From Lachnospiraceae bacterium (lineage in GTDB: Bacteria > Bacillota > Clostridia > Lachnospirales > Lachnospiraceae), in the NCBI GenBank assembly GCA_017634975.1, contig JAGBMJ010000068.1, positions 1-64,000 on the forward strand: a stretch of DNA of 64,000 bases, given 5' to 3'. This document shows positions 8,100 to 17,958 of this stretch, in pieces. Position numbers and translations under genes: made by a program. Every line of letters starts with the position of its first letter. The stretch's first letter is position 1. The notes under the pieces were generated by a model. The model was given only the letters and a program-made list of their open reading frames with translations, did not search any database and had not been told where the DNA came from.

Positions 8100-9866
8100 A
8101 TGAAACAGTGGAGAGAGATCAGAAAAGCAGGAAACTACAATGAGATCGGGCTGAGAAATCATATTTCACCGGTTCTGGCACGGCTGCTCAAAAACCGGGG
8201 GATCGAAGAGGACGAACAGATCCGGGCCTATCTGCACGGCGGATTGGAACAGATGCATGATCCCGGGCAGCTCAAAGATATGGATCTGGCATGCGGTATC
8301 CTGGCAGAAGCCATCGAAGAAGGAAAGAAGATCCGTGTGATCGGGGATTATGATGTGGACGGAGTCTGTGCCAGTGCGATCCTGGTACGGGGGCTGCGGC
8401 AGACCGGGGCACGGGTGGATGCCGTGATCCCGCACCGGGTACGCGACGGATACGGTATGAATATGGATATGATCGAAGCGGCACATAGGGATGGCGTAGA
8501 GGTATTGCTGACCTGTGATAACGGGATCTCTGCCCGGGAAGAGGTAGCCGGAGCAACGGCCTACGGTATCACGGTCATTGTAACGGATCATCACGAAGTG
8601 CCATACGAAGATACGGCGGAGGGCCGGCGTTATCTGGTGCCGGAAGCGGATGCCGTGGTCGACCCGAAGCAGCCGGACTGTCCGTATCCTTATAACGGGA
8701 TCTGTGGTGCTTTTGTGGCATTCAAGCTGATCACGTTTTTATACGATGAGATCCTGCAGAAGGAGATGGATACGGTCTTTCGCGAGGAACTCCTGCAGCT
8801 GGCGGCATTTGCCACCATCGAGGATATCATGGATCTTCTGGACGAAAACCGTCCGCTCGTAAAACGGGGGCTGGAACTGCTGAATACCCGGCCGGTACGC
8901 GGGATCCGGGAGCTGATCGAGGTGCTGGATCTGGCGGAGAAAAAGATCTTTGCTTACCAGATCGGATTTATACTGGGCCCCTGCATCAATGCCAGCGGCC
9001 GTATGGATACGGCAGAGAAGGCACTCCGGCTGCTGCTTACGGAGGATGCCGACGAAGCGATGCGGATCGCGGGCGAACTGCGGGAGCTCAATGAAGAACG
9101 CAAGAGTATGACGGAGCGCGCAGCAGAAAAAGCCTGTGCCCGGATCGAAGCGGAATATGCAAAGGATAAGGTCTATGTGGTCTACCTGCCGGACTGCCAC
9201 GAGAGCATTGCCGGGATCGTAGCCGGACGCGTAAAGGAAAAGTACGGACATCCGGCGCTGATCGTGACCGATGCGGAGGAAGGTCTGAAAGGCTCGGCAC
9301 GTTCGATCCCTGCTTATCATATGTATGAAGGCCTGACGGAAGTGGCAGATATCTTTACGCGCTTTGGCGGACATGCACAGGCGGCCGGCTTTTCGCTTCC
9401 CAAAGAGAAGCTGGCGGAATTGCGGCGGAGGCTGAATGAAAACTGCAGACTCGAGGAAAAGGAGTTTGGAGAGATCTTAAGGATCGATATGGTCCTGCCA
9501 CTGCAGTATGCGGATCTTGCATTGTTTCGGGAACTGACGGTATTGGAACCCACCGGACAGGGCAATCAGCGGCCGTTGTTCGGCAGGGCCGGGCTGACGC
9601 TGACACGGCTGGATTTTTTCGGGGCAGACGATATTGTCTGCAAGCTGTCAGTACGTGATCAGGGGCGAGGATATGAGATGACCATGTTTCGGCGCAGCGA
9701 TGAGATCCGTGAGGCGATCGTTGAAAAATACGGGGAAGAGACGCTGCAGCAGCTGCGCGGAAGAGGAACGGAAGTACCGCTTATGGTGGTCTATTCGATC
9801 AAAGAAAATAATTACCGTGGAGTACAGGGGATACAGTTGATCGTGGAAGACTATCGGATTGCATAA
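8100..9866 (+). CDS. recJ: Single-stranded-DNA-specific exonuclease RecJ
   Basis: A 588-residue DHH-superfamily nuclease. It carries the DYDVDGVCAS motif (motif I), VIVTDHHE (motif III, DHH), the FILGPCINASGRMD segment, and the DHHA1 signature GGHAQAAGFSLP near residue 420. A C-terminal OB-type region completes the usual RecJ length. It degrades single-stranded DNA 5' to 3' in recombination and repair. The ATG follows TAGGAG by 8 bases. Transcription is divergent from the PPIase gene, and a terminator lies 180 bases after the stop. Confidence 0.93.
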   Translation: MKQWREIRKAGNYNEIGLRNHISPVLARLLKNRGIEEDEQIRAYLHGGLEQMHDPGQLKDMDLACGILAEAIEEGKKIRVIGDYDVDGVCASAILVRGLRQTGARVDAVIPHRVRDGYGMNMDMIEAAHRDGVEVLLTCDNGISAREEVAGATAYGITVIVTDHHEVPYEDTAEGRRYLVPEADAVVDPKQPDCPYPYNGICGAFVAFKLITFLYDEILQKEMDTVFREELLQLAAFATIEDIMDLLDENRPLVKRGLELLNTRPVRGIRELIEVLDLAEKKIFAYQIGFILGPCINASGRMDTAEKALRLLLTEDADEAMRIAGELRELNEERKSMTERAAEKACARIEAEYAKDKVYVVYLPDCHESIAGIVAGRVKEKYGHPALIVTDAEEGLKGSARSIPAYHMYEGLTEVADIFTRFGGHAQAAGFSLPKEKLAELRRRLNENCRLEEKEFGEILRIDMVLPLQYADLALFRELTVLEPTGQGNQRPLFGRAGLTLTRLDFFGADDIVCKLSVRDQGRGYEMTMFRRSDEIREAIVEKYGEETLQQLRGRGTEVPLMVVYSIKENNYRGVQGIQLIVEDYRIA

Positions 9867-10048
9867 TTGTATACACAATTAGTAGATAATAATAAATATA
9901 TCTGAAAATACATGCTCGGATATAGAGATATTGAACAAATATACAGAAAATGCAAAAAAAAGTTAATTTGAACATAAAATTTTCACAATTATCATGTAAT
10001 ATACAATCAGATAGTGAAACACACATTACTATCTCCCCCTCATAACAG

Positions 10049-10077
10049 GACCGTTGCTTTCGAGTGACGGTCTTTTT
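10049..10077 (+). terminator. Intrinsic terminator between recJ and murE
   Basis: GACCGT (10049-10054) pairs with ACGGTC (10067-10072), followed by TTTTTCTTT. The rest of the 272-base recJ-murE gap is AT-rich and shows no other gene. The murE promoter is probably within 10078-10125, but I cannot fix it. Confidence 0.75.
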
Positions 10078-10138
10078 CTTTACTAAAAAAATCCTATGGT
10101 GTAAAATATTGTAGGATTTTGATTCGGAGGATTCGGAT

Positions 10139-11692
10139 ATGAAAAAACTTTCAGAACTTACAGATAGATTACAGCCGGACCTGCTTTGCGGTACTATGGA
10201 GAAAGAGATCTCTGCGGTGGTCTATGATTCACGAAAGATCACCGAAGGATGCTTGTTCATCGCGATCCGCGGAGCCAATTTTGACGGACATTCCGCGATC
10301 CCGCAGGCGATCGAAAAGAAAGCAGCGGCAGTGCTGGCGGAAGGTATCGATACGGATATGCTCCGGAACTGTGCGGAGGCCGGGATCACGGTGGTCCGTA
10401 CGGAAAACACCCGTTACGGACTGGGGCTGGTAGCGGCGGCCTGGTTTGGGTATCCTGCAGCGAAGCTTCAGACGATCGGGATCACCGGGACCAAGGGAAA
10501 GACGACAACGACCTACCTGATCAAGTCGATGCTGGAGAATGCCGGCGTAAAATGCGGCCTGATCGGTACGATCGAAGTGGATAACGGAAAAGAACGGATC
10601 CCGGCGGTCAATACCACGCCGGAGTCCTATCTGGTGCAGGAATATTTTGCGCAGATGGTGGAGAACGGCTGCAGGGCCGTGGTGATGGAGGTATCCTCCC
10701 AGGCGCTGATGATGCATCGTGTGGCCGGTATTACCTACGACATCGGCGTATTCACCAATCTGTCCCCGGACCACATCGGACCGAATGAGCATAAGGATTT
10801 TGAAGAATACCTGCACTGCAAGAGCCTGTTGTTCCGGCAGAGCCGGGTGGCTTTGGTAAACGGCGAGGATCCTTATACAGAGCAGATCTTACAGGGCAAT
10901 ACCTGTGAAACGGTGGAACGTTATGGTTTCGGGGAAGACGATGATTACCGGGCATCCGGGGCGGAGCTTATGCATGAGCATGGAGCCTTGGGTGTATGCT
11001 TCCATCTGGACGGCTGGAAGGCGGCGGACGGAAGTGTGCTTTCCGAGGTGGAAGCGCCGTTCCCGGGACGGTTTTCCATCTACAATGTGCTTTCCGCACT
11101 GGCAGTATGCAGACACCTTGCCGTGAATGCGGAGGCAGCACAGAAAGGGCTGAGGCAGGCGCACGTCAAGGGACGTATTGAGATGCTGCCGGTTTCTTCT
11201 GAATATACACTGATGATCGATTATGCACACAATGCGATGGCGCTCGAGAGTCTGCTCACAACGCTGAAGGAATACGAGCCCAAACGGATCGTGACGCTCT
11301 TCGGCTGTGGCGGAAACCGCGCGAAATCCAGACGTTACGAGATGGGCGAGGTATCCGGACGGCTTTCGGATTTTACGATCATTACTTCGGACAATCCCAG
11401 AAACGAAGAGCCGATGGACATCATTGCGGATATCGTGACCGGTATGAAGAAGACGACGGGTGAGTATATCGAGATCCCCGATCGCAAAGAAGCGATCGCC
11501 TATGCGATGCATCATGCAATGCAGGGAGATGTGGTGGTGCTGGCCGGCAAGGGGCATGAGGATTATCAGGAGATCAAGGGTGTCAAACATCCGATGGATG
11601 AGCGTGTCCTGGTGGCGGAGATCCTCAAGGCGGACGGAAACGAAGCGGCCCTCGCGAAGATGCACGCCAAATATCCGGAACTGACGGTATGA
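10139..11692 (+). CDS. murE: UDP-MurNAc-tripeptide synthetase, meso-diaminopimelate type
   Basis: A 517-residue Mur ligase adding the third amino acid of the peptidoglycan stem. The ATP-binding loop GITGTKGKTTTTYL is at about residues 119-132. The C-terminal domain contains DYAHNAMALESL and the DNPRNEEP motif, which in characterised MurE enzymes marks preference for meso-diaminopimelate over lysine. It acts in the cytoplasm on UDP-MurNAc-L-Ala-D-Glu. The stop codon overlaps the priA start (ATGA), indicating translational coupling. GGAGG precedes the ATG by about 9 bases. Confidence 0.95.
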   Translation: MKKLSELTDRLQPDLLCGTMEKEISAVVYDSRKITEGCLFIAIRGANFDGHSAIPQAIEKKAAAVLAEGIDTDMLRNCAEAGITVVRTENTRYGLGLVAAAWFGYPAAKLQTIGITGTKGKTTTTYLIKSMLENAGVKCGLIGTIEVDNGKERIPAVNTTPESYLVQEYFAQMVENGCRAVVMEVSSQALMMHRVAGITYDIGVFTNLSPDHIGPNEHKDFEEYLHCKSLLFRQSRVALVNGEDPYTEQILQGNTCETVERYGFGEDDDYRASGAELMHEHGALGVCFHLDGWKAADGSVLSEVEAPFPGRFSIYNVLSALAVCRHLAVNAEAAQKGLRQAHVKGRIEMLPVSSEYTLMIDYAHNAMALESLLTTLKEYEPKRIVTLFGCGGNRAKSRRYEMGEVSGRLSDFTIITSDNPRNEEPMDIIADIVTGMKKTTGEYIEIPDRKEAIAYAMHHAMQGDVVVLAGKGHEDYQEIKGVKHPMDERVLVAEILKADGNEAALAKMHAKYPELTV

Positions 11693-13935
11693 AGACGGCA
11701 GAGAAAAAATTTGCCAGAGTCATTGTCAATATTTCCGCAGAGCAGCTGGACCGCAGCTTTGAGTATAAGATCCCCGAACCTTTGCGGGATCTCATGGAAG
11801 AGGGAATGGAAGTCACGATCCCGTTCGGAAAGGCCAATACCGAGCGGAAAGGCTATGTGGTAGCGATCACTGATACGGCAGAGTATGACGAGAGTCTCTT
11901 AAAGGAGATCCTGAGGATCAACGAAAAAGCGGTAGGACTGGAAGGTAAGACACTGCAGCTGGCCGCATGGATGCGCCGTACTTATGGCGGCACGATGATC
12001 ACGGCGATGCGTACCGTACTTCCGGTCAAGAAAAAGATCAAAGAAAGCGTCTTTCGTACGATCTGCCGCGTGGCAGATGTCGCAGCATTAAAGGCGCAGA
12101 TCGCCAAACTGAATCCGGTCCGTTACGCGGCCAGGACCCGGCTGTATGAAGCATTGCTGGAGGCAGAGAGCATTCCGGAGCAGATGGTGAAGGATAAGCT
12201 GCAGGTATCGGCAGCTGTTTTGAAGACTGCGGAAAAAGACGGCATTATCCGCATCGAGACCACGCGGCAGTACCGGGCGCCGCAGGCCGGGAAGCAGAGC
12301 GAAAAAAACAGAGCGCAGCTTTCGGAGATGCAGCAGTCCGTGGTGGAGGAGATCCGCAGGGAAATGCGGGAAGAAACACCGAAGCCGGCGCTGATCCATG
12401 GCATTACCGGCAGCGGCAAGACCGAAGTCTATATGGAACTGATCGCCGGCGTCATTGCAGAGGGAAAGCAGGCGATCGTGCTGATCCCGGAGATTGCACT
12501 GACCTTCCAGACCCTGATGCGTTTTTATGCCAGATTCGGAGAACGGGTATCGGTCCTGCATTCCAAACTGTCGGACGGCGAACGCTATGACCAGTACGAA
12601 CGGGCAAAGAACGGGGAACTGGACATCATCATCGGTCCCAGATCGGCGCTGTTCACCCCGTTTCCGCAGGTCGGCATCATCATCATCGATGAGGAGCACG
12701 AGACCAGCTACAAGAGTGAAAAGGTGCCGAAGTATCACGCACGGGAAGTGGCAGAATACATTGCCGCAAGAGAGCATGCACAGCTGGTCTTAGGCTCGGC
12801 CACTCCGTCTCTGGAAGCTTATTACCGGGCACAGTGCGGGCAGTACCGGCTTTGCAGCCTGCAGGCACGCTATGGCGGGGCACAGCTTCCCGAAGTGCAT
12901 ATCGTGGATATGCGGGAGGAATTAAAAAGCGGGAACCGCAGTTTCTTTTCCGGAAAACTTAAAGCACTGATCACCGAGCGAATGGTGCGTGGCGAGCAGA
13001 CGATGCTCTTCATCAACCGCCGGGGGATCGCCGGATTTGTTTCGTGCAGATCCTGCGGATTTGTGGTAAAATGTCCCCATTGCGACGTCTCGCTCACCCA
13101 GCACAGGGACGGAAAGCTGCGCTGCCATTACTGCGGACATGTTGAGGAAAGCCCGAAGCTCTGTCCGAAGTGCGGCTCGAAATATATCGCGGGCTTCCGT
13201 GCCGGTACGGAGCGGATCGAAGAAGAGCTGCAGAAAATGTACCCCTCGGCGCGTGTGATCCGTATGGATGCGGACACGACGAAGTCCAGAGAGGATTATG
13301 AGCGCATCCTGTCGGCGTTTGCGGACGGCGAGGCGGATATCCTGGTGGGCACACAGATGATCGTAAAAGGTCATGATTTTCCCAATGTCACGCTGGTCGG
13401 CGCGATCGCGGCGGATATGTCTTTGCACGCGTGCGATTATCATGCGACGGAGCGGACCTTTCAGCTGCTGGCGCAGGCGGCCGGACGGGCCGGGCGCGGG
13501 CAGAAGCGCGGTGAAGTGGTGATACAGACCTATATGCCGGAGCATTACAGCATCGTGCATGCGGCGGCGCATGATTACGAGGCGTTTTACCGGGAAGAGA
13601 TCGGTTTCCGGGAGCTGGCCGATTACCCGCCGGTATGCCATATGCTGGCAGTGCAGTTTTATTCCGGGCATGAAAAAGCAGGTATGGAGCGGGCGGTGCA
13701 GGTGGCAGAGCGGCTGCGGAGCATGGTGGCACCGGAAAAGATGCAGGTGATCGGCCCGGCAGAGGCGCTGATCGGAAAACTCAAGGATATCTACCGGACG
13801 GGGCTGTATCTGCGCTCGGCGGATACGGAGCAGCTGATCCGGGCAAAGGATCTGGTGGAAGCGATGCAGGAGGAGCAGCGCGGAAATTCGGATGTGATGG
13901 TCCAGTTTGATATGGATCCCACCGGTGCGTTTTGA
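11689..13935 (+). CDS. priA: Primosomal replication restart helicase PriA
   Basis: A 748-residue superfamily 2 helicase. Walker A is GITGSGKTEVY and the DEAH-type box is DEEHE. Two zinc sites come from CRSCGFVVKCPHC and CHYCGHVEESPKLCPKC. Motif VI-like QAAGRAGR is present. The N-terminal 3'BD domain (ISAEQLDRSFEYKIP) recognises fork DNA. It restarts stalled replication forks by loading the replicative helicase. It overlaps murE by 4 bases and is followed 69 bases later by def. Confidence 0.95.
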   Translation: MKTAEKKFARVIVNISAEQLDRSFEYKIPEPLRDLMEEGMEVTIPFGKANTERKGYVVAITDTAEYDESLLKEILRINEKAVGLEGKTLQLAAWMRRTYGGTMITAMRTVLPVKKKIKESVFRTICRVADVAALKAQIAKLNPVRYAARTRLYEALLEAESIPEQMVKDKLQVSAAVLKTAEKDGIIRIETTRQYRAPQAGKQSEKNRAQLSEMQQSVVEEIRREMREETPKPALIHGITGSGKTEVYMELIAGVIAEGKQAIVLIPEIALTFQTLMRFYARFGERVSVLHSKLSDGERYDQYERAKNGELDIIIGPRSALFTPFPQVGIIIIDEEHETSYKSEKVPKYHAREVAEYIAAREHAQLVLGSATPSLEAYYRAQCGQYRLCSLQARYGGAQLPEVHIVDMREELKSGNRSFFSGKLKALITERMVRGEQTMLFINRRGIAGFVSCRSCGFVVKCPHCDVSLTQHRDGKLRCHYCGHVEESPKLCPKCGSKYIAGFRAGTERIEEELQKMYPSARVIRMDADTTKSREDYERILSAFADGEADILVGTQMIVKGHDFPNVTLVGAIAADMSLHACDYHATERTFQLLAQAAGRAGRGQKRGEVVIQTYMPEHYSIVHAAAHDYEAFYREEIGFRELADYPPVCHMLAVQFYSGHEKAGMERAVQVAERLRSMVAPEKMQVIGPAEALIGKLKDIYRTGLYLRSADTEQLIRAKDLVEAMQEEQRGNSDVMVQFDMDPTGAF

Positions 13936-14004
13936 TACGTTGTTATCAATAACGGAAATAGATACAGTGACATTCTTATATATGCGATACAGGGAGGAAG
14001 AAAA

Positions 14005-14508
14005 ATGGCAATCAGAAAAATCCGTGAATACGGGGATGAGGTACTTGAGGCGGTATGTCGTCCGGTGACCAAGATGACACCGCACACCAGAGAGCTGATC
14101 GAGGATATGTTTGATACTATGTACGATGCGAACGGTGTGGGGCTGGCAGCACCGCAGGTAGGGGTACTCCGCAGGATCTGCGTGATCGATGTGACCGGGG
14201 AAGATCCGTATGTGCTGATCAATCCGCGGATCGTGGAGACCAGCGGGGAACAGACCGGCAACGAAGGCTGCCTGAGCGTGCCGAACAAGACCGGTGTGGT
14301 AACAAGACCTTCCTATGTAAAGGTGGTCGCACAGAACATGGATATGGAAGAATTCGAACTGGAAGGAACGGAACTGCTGGCGCGGGCGATCTGCCATGAA
14401 ACGGATCACCTGGACGGCATCGTATACGTGACCAAGGTGGAAGGGGAACTGCACGATGTGCGGGCAATGGAGATGGAAGAAGATTCCGAGACCCCGGAGG
14501 AGGAGTAA
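14005..14508 (+). CDS. def: Peptide deformylase
   Basis: A 167-residue metal hydrolase that removes the formyl group from nascent protein N-termini. All three deformylase motifs are present: NGVGLAAPQVG (motif I), NEGCLSVP (motif II with the metal Cys) and CHETDHLDG (motif III, HExxH). Ribosome site AGGGAGGAAG lies just upstream of the ATG. Its stop codon is immediately followed by the fmt ATG, pairing the formylation and deformylation enzymes. The C-terminus is acidic (DSETPEEE). Confidence 0.95.
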   Translation: MAIRKIREYGDEVLEAVCRPVTKMTPHTRELIEDMFDTMYDANGVGLAAPQVGVLRRICVIDVTGEDPYVLINPRIVETSGEQTGNEGCLSVPNKTGVVTRPSYVKVVAQNMDMEEFELEGTELLARAICHETDHLDGIVYVTKVEGELHDVRAMEMEEDSETPEEE

Positions 14509-15441
14509 ATGAAGATCGTTTTTATGGGAACGCCGGACTATGCGGCGACGGCTCTGGAGGCGATCCTGCAGGCCGGATATGAGGTGACCGGTGTGGTCTG
14601 CCAGCCGGATAAGCCGAAGGGGCGGAGCAAAGCGCTGACTGCGTGCCCGGTCAAGGAATGTGCGTTGAAGTATAACCTTCCGGTATTTCAGCCGGAACGG
14701 ATCAAACGGCCGGAGGCGGTAGCGGAGCTTCGGAAGTTCCCCGCCGATGTCTTTGTGGTGGCGGCGTTTGGACAGATCCTCTCGGAGGAGATCCTGACGA
14801 TGCCGAAGTACGGCTGTATCAATATCCATGCATCCCTGCTGCCGAAATACCGCGGGGCGGCGCCGATCCAGTGGTGTATCGTGGATGGTGAGAAAGAGAC
14901 CGGTGTTACGATCATGCAGATGGATGCGGGGATCGATACCGGCGATATCCTGTTTACCAAAACGGTGGCGATCACGGAAGAAGAGACGGGTGGCAGCCTG
15001 TTTGACAAGCTTTCCCGTGCCGGAGCGGAACTGATCGTCGAGGCACTGCCGAAGATCGAGGCCGGTGAAGTGACACCGGTGAAGCAGGACGAGGCACAGA
15101 GCAATTACGCGAGAATGTTAAAAAAGGAAGACGGTCAGATCAGCTGGAACCATCCGGCGGAAGAGATCGAACGACAGGTACGCGGCATGGATCCGTGGCC
15201 GAGCGCCTATACCTACCACAGAGGAAAGCAGTTTAAGATCTGGAAAGCGCAGGCGGTACCCGGAGGAACGGAAGGACTGCTCCCCGGAACGATCGCACAG
15301 ATCGGCAAACAGGGGATCTGGATCGCCTGCGGCCGCGGTATGCTGCAGGTAACGGAGGCACAGCCGGAAGGAAAGAAGAGGATGTCTGCCGCGGATCTTA
15401 TGAACGGACGGACACTGGAAATGAACGAAAGACTGGGATAA
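14509..15441 (+). CDS. fmt: Methionyl-tRNA formyltransferase
   Basis: A 310-residue enzyme that formylates Met-tRNAi with 10-formyl-tetrahydrofolate. The N-terminal domain begins KIVFMGTPDYAA and carries the catalytic stretch NIHASLLPKYRGAAPIQW, which includes the Asn/His pair. The C-terminal tRNA-binding domain starts near residue 205. It starts directly after the def stop with no gap, and the rsmB start directly follows its own stop, so the three are translationally coupled. A Shine-Dalgarno (GGAGGAGG) is embedded at the def 3' end. Confidence 0.95.
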   Translation: MKIVFMGTPDYAATALEAILQAGYEVTGVVCQPDKPKGRSKALTACPVKECALKYNLPVFQPERIKRPEAVAELRKFPADVFVVAAFGQILSEEILTMPKYGCINIHASLLPKYRGAAPIQWCIVDGEKETGVTIMQMDAGIDTGDILFTKTVAITEEETGGSLFDKLSRAGAELIVEALPKIEAGEVTPVKQDEAQSNYARMLKKEDGQISWNHPAEEIERQVRGMDPWPSAYTYHRGKQFKIWKAQAVPGGTEGLLPGTIAQIGKQGIWIACGRGMLQVTEAQPEGKKRMSAADLMNGRTLEMNERLG

Positions 15442-16797
15442 ATGGCAAAAGCGAGTGAAAACCGAAAACTGGTCTATGAGATCCTTCTGGAACTGGAGAG
15501 ATCGGAGCAGAAGGCCGATACGCTGCTGCATGCGGTGCTGGATAAGTACGACTATATGGAGCAGCGGGACAAGGCGTTCATCAAGCGCCTGACGGAAGGC
15601 TGTATTGAACGGAAACTGACACTGGATCACGTGATCGCGCAGTATGCAAAGACAAAAAACGGACGGGTGAAACCGGCGGTCCGGCTTCTTTTGCGTATGG
15701 GGATCTATCAGATCCTGTATATGGACAGTGTGCCGGATGCGGCCGCCTGCAATGAGACCGTAGCACTCGCCGTCGACAAGGGGCTGGGAGGCTTAAAAGG
15801 GTTTGTGAACGGTGTACTGCGCGCGGTCAGCCGGGAGAAAGACCGGGTTCGGTGGCCGGAGGAGGAGAGAGCGTTTCTTTCCGTATTTTACTCTATGCCG
15901 GAGTGGATCGTAGACCGCTTTGTAAACGCGTACGGCACAGAGCAGACGAAACAGATGCTGGAGGCCTATCAGACCCATCGGCCGCTGAGTCTGCGGGTGT
16001 GCGAAGGCCACGATGCGCAGCAGTTAGCCGGAGCATGGGAACGGCAGGGCGTTTCGAGCAGTGCCAGTCCGTACCTTTCCGGTGTATATCAGCTGGAGAA
16101 TGTTCCCGGCGTGGAGAAGCTGGAAGGCTATGCACAGGGGGCTTTTACGGTACAGGATGTGAGCTCTATGCTGGCGGTATATGCCGCCGGGATCAGGAAG
16201 GGAGACACCGTTGTGGATGTCTGTGCGGCACCGGGCGGCAAGAGCGTTCTGGCAGCGGAACTGTGCGGGCGGGAAGGCAAAGTGTATTCCTTCGACCTGA
16301 CGGAGTTTAAGGTAGAAAAGATCCGGGAAAATGCACAACGTCTGCTGCTGCCGCAGCTTACCGCAGAAGTCCGGGATGCGCGTGATTATAAGAAAGAACT
16401 GGAAGGATGTGCGGATGTGGTGATCGCGGATCTGCCGTGCTCCGGTCTGGGAGTACTTGGCAGAAAAGCCGATATCCGCTACCGGGTGCAGCCGGAAGAT
16501 ATTGCTTCTCTGCAGAGTCTGCAAAGAGAGATCCTGTCGGCGGCGCTGCACTACCTGAAACCGGGCGGAACGCTGCTCTACAGTACCTGTACCGTAAGCC
16601 GGGAGGAGAATGAAGAAAACCGTGCCTGGCTTCTTGCGCAGTTTGCACTGGAACCGGTACCGATCCGGGAGCGTCTGCCGCAGGCACTGTGTACCGAAAG
16701 TGCGGAGGAGGGCTACCAGCAGCTGCTATGCGGGATCCCCGCAGGATACCCTCTTGTAGACGGATTCTTTGTTTCTGTATTCCGCCGAAAGCAATAA
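15442..16797 (+). CDS. rsmB: 16S rRNA m5C967 methyltransferase
   Basis: A 451-residue RsmB/Sun protein. The N-terminal NusB-like domain (about 1-140) is followed by a Rossmann methyltransferase with CAAPGGKSVLAAEL, DLPCSGLGVLGRKADIRY (the PC motif with a catalytic Cys) and YSTCTVSREENEEN (the second Cys). It uses SAM to methylate cytosine in helix 31 of 16S rRNA. It starts at the base after the fmt stop; its ribosome site would lie in the 3' end of fmt. Confidence 0.93.
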   Translation: MAKASENRKLVYEILLELERSEQKADTLLHAVLDKYDYMEQRDKAFIKRLTEGCIERKLTLDHVIAQYAKTKNGRVKPAVRLLLRMGIYQILYMDSVPDAAACNETVALAVDKGLGGLKGFVNGVLRAVSREKDRVRWPEEERAFLSVFYSMPEWIVDRFVNAYGTEQTKQMLEAYQTHRPLSLRVCEGHDAQQLAGAWERQGVSSSASPYLSGVYQLENVPGVEKLEGYAQGAFTVQDVSSMLAVYAAGIRKGDTVVDVCAAPGGKSVLAAELCGREGKVYSFDLTEFKVEKIRENAQRLLLPQLTAEVRDARDYKKELEGCADVVIADLPCSGLGVLGRKADIRYRVQPEDIASLQSLQREILSAALHYLKPGGTLLYSTCTVSREENEENRAWLLAQFALEPVPIRERLPQALCTESAEEGYQQLLCGIPAGYPLVDGFFVSVFRRKQ

Positions 16798-16851
16798 GCG
16801 CAACGAATTCATCCTGCCTTCCTGTTTACTATAGAAAAAAATCAAAAATAT

Positions 16852-17886
16852 ATGGAAAAAACAGACCTGAAAAATCTTACATTTGAAGAACTGACAGACT
16901 TTTTAAAAGCACGCGGGGAGAAGGCCTTCCGTGCGAAGCAGCTGTATCAGTGGATGCATCAGAAACTGGCAACGGACGTATCGGAGATGAGCAATCTGCC
17001 GGCAGCGCTCCGGGAGCAGCTGGCGCAGGAATGCGGCTATACGGTGCTCAAACAGGAGCAGGTGCAGATCTCCAAACAGGACGGTACCCGGAAATACCTG
17101 TTTGCTCTGCCGGACGGGAATTTTATCGAATCGGTCTGGATGCAGTATCATCACGGCAACACCGTGTGCATCTCCTCCCAGGTCGGATGCCGCATGGGTT
17201 GTTCTTTTTGTGCCTCCACGCTGGGCGGGCTGGTACGCTGCCTGAGCGCGGCGGAGATGCTCGAGCAGATCTACGCGGTCACGCGCGATACGAAGGAACG
17301 GGTATCCAATATCGTTGTGATGGGTATCGGAGAGCCGATGGACAACTATGACAATCTGGTGCGGTTCCTGCGTATGATCTCGGACGAAAACGGTCTGAAC
17401 ATCAGCCAGCGCAATCTCACGGTATCCACCTGCGGCCTGACGGAAGGAATCCGGAAACTGGCAGACGAAGGGCTTGCGGTCACTCTGGCACTGTCGCTGC
17501 ATGCCGTAACGGATGAGAAACGTAAGCAGATCATGCCGGTGGCCAATCGCTACAGCCTGGCGGAACTGATGGAGGCCTGTGATACCTATTTTGACAAGAC
17601 CGGACGGCGCATCAGCTTTGAATATGCGCTGATCGCCGGTGTCAACGATACGCCGGAGGATGCTGCGGGACTTGCAAAGCTTGCGGCCAAACGACATTGC
17701 CATGTGAACCTGATCCCGGTCAATCCGGTCATGGAACGCGGCTATAAAGAGCCGGACCGCAGTGCAGTGACAGCGTTTCAGCGGAAGCTGGAAGAACTGC
17801 ATGTGACGGCGACGATCCGGCGTGAGATGGGGCGGGATATTGACGGCGCCTGCGGGCAGCTGCGGAGAAAAACGCTGCAGTTATAA
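16852..17886 (+). CDS. rlmN: Dual-specificity rRNA/tRNA m2A methyltransferase
   Basis: A 344-residue radical SAM methyl synthase. The cluster motif CRMGCSFC is near residue 113, with GEPMDNYDN and STCGLTEG following. The C-terminal region has the conserved catalytic-Cys context (DIDGACGQLRRK). It methylates A2503 of 23S rRNA and A37 of some tRNAs. The gap to rsmB is 54 bases and no clear Shine-Dalgarno precedes the ATG (the upstream run is A-rich). The N-terminal ELTDFLKARGEKAFRAKQLYQWM is typical of the family, so the start is likely right. Confidence 0.93.
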   Translation: MEKTDLKNLTFEELTDFLKARGEKAFRAKQLYQWMHQKLATDVSEMSNLPAALREQLAQECGYTVLKQEQVQISKQDGTRKYLFALPDGNFIESVWMQYHHGNTVCISSQVGCRMGCSFCASTLGGLVRCLSAAEMLEQIYAVTRDTKERVSNIVVMGIGEPMDNYDNLVRFLRMISDENGLNISQRNLTVSTCGLTEGIRKLADEGLAVTLALSLHAVTDEKRKQIMPVANRYSLAELMEACDTYFDKTGRRISFEYALIAGVNDTPEDAAGLAKLAAKRHCHVNLIPVNPVMERGYKEPDRSAVTAFQRKLEELHVTATIRREMGRDIDGACGQLRRKTLQL

Positions 17887-17922
17887 TAAATGCACAAAGT
17901 GAAGCTCAGAGAATCGTAAATC

Positions 17923-17950
17923 TTTACAATTTAGGAAAATATGCTAGAAT
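17923..17950 (+). promoter_or_regulatory. Candidate internal promoter before the phosphatase gene
   Basis: TTTACA (17923-17928), 16 bases, then TAGAAT (17945-17950). Initiation would fall near 17957, almost at the ATG (17959), so transcripts from it would be leaderless, while read-through from rlmN would use AGGAAG at 17952-17957. Motif match only. Confidence 0.4.
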
Positions 17951-17958
17951 AGGAAGAT

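Noticed and set aside
12922..14829. 635-residue open frame on the minus strand
   Set aside because: It lies antisense to priA, def and fmt, all with clear motifs. It is a shadow of GC-skewed codon use and has no ribosome site or known domain.
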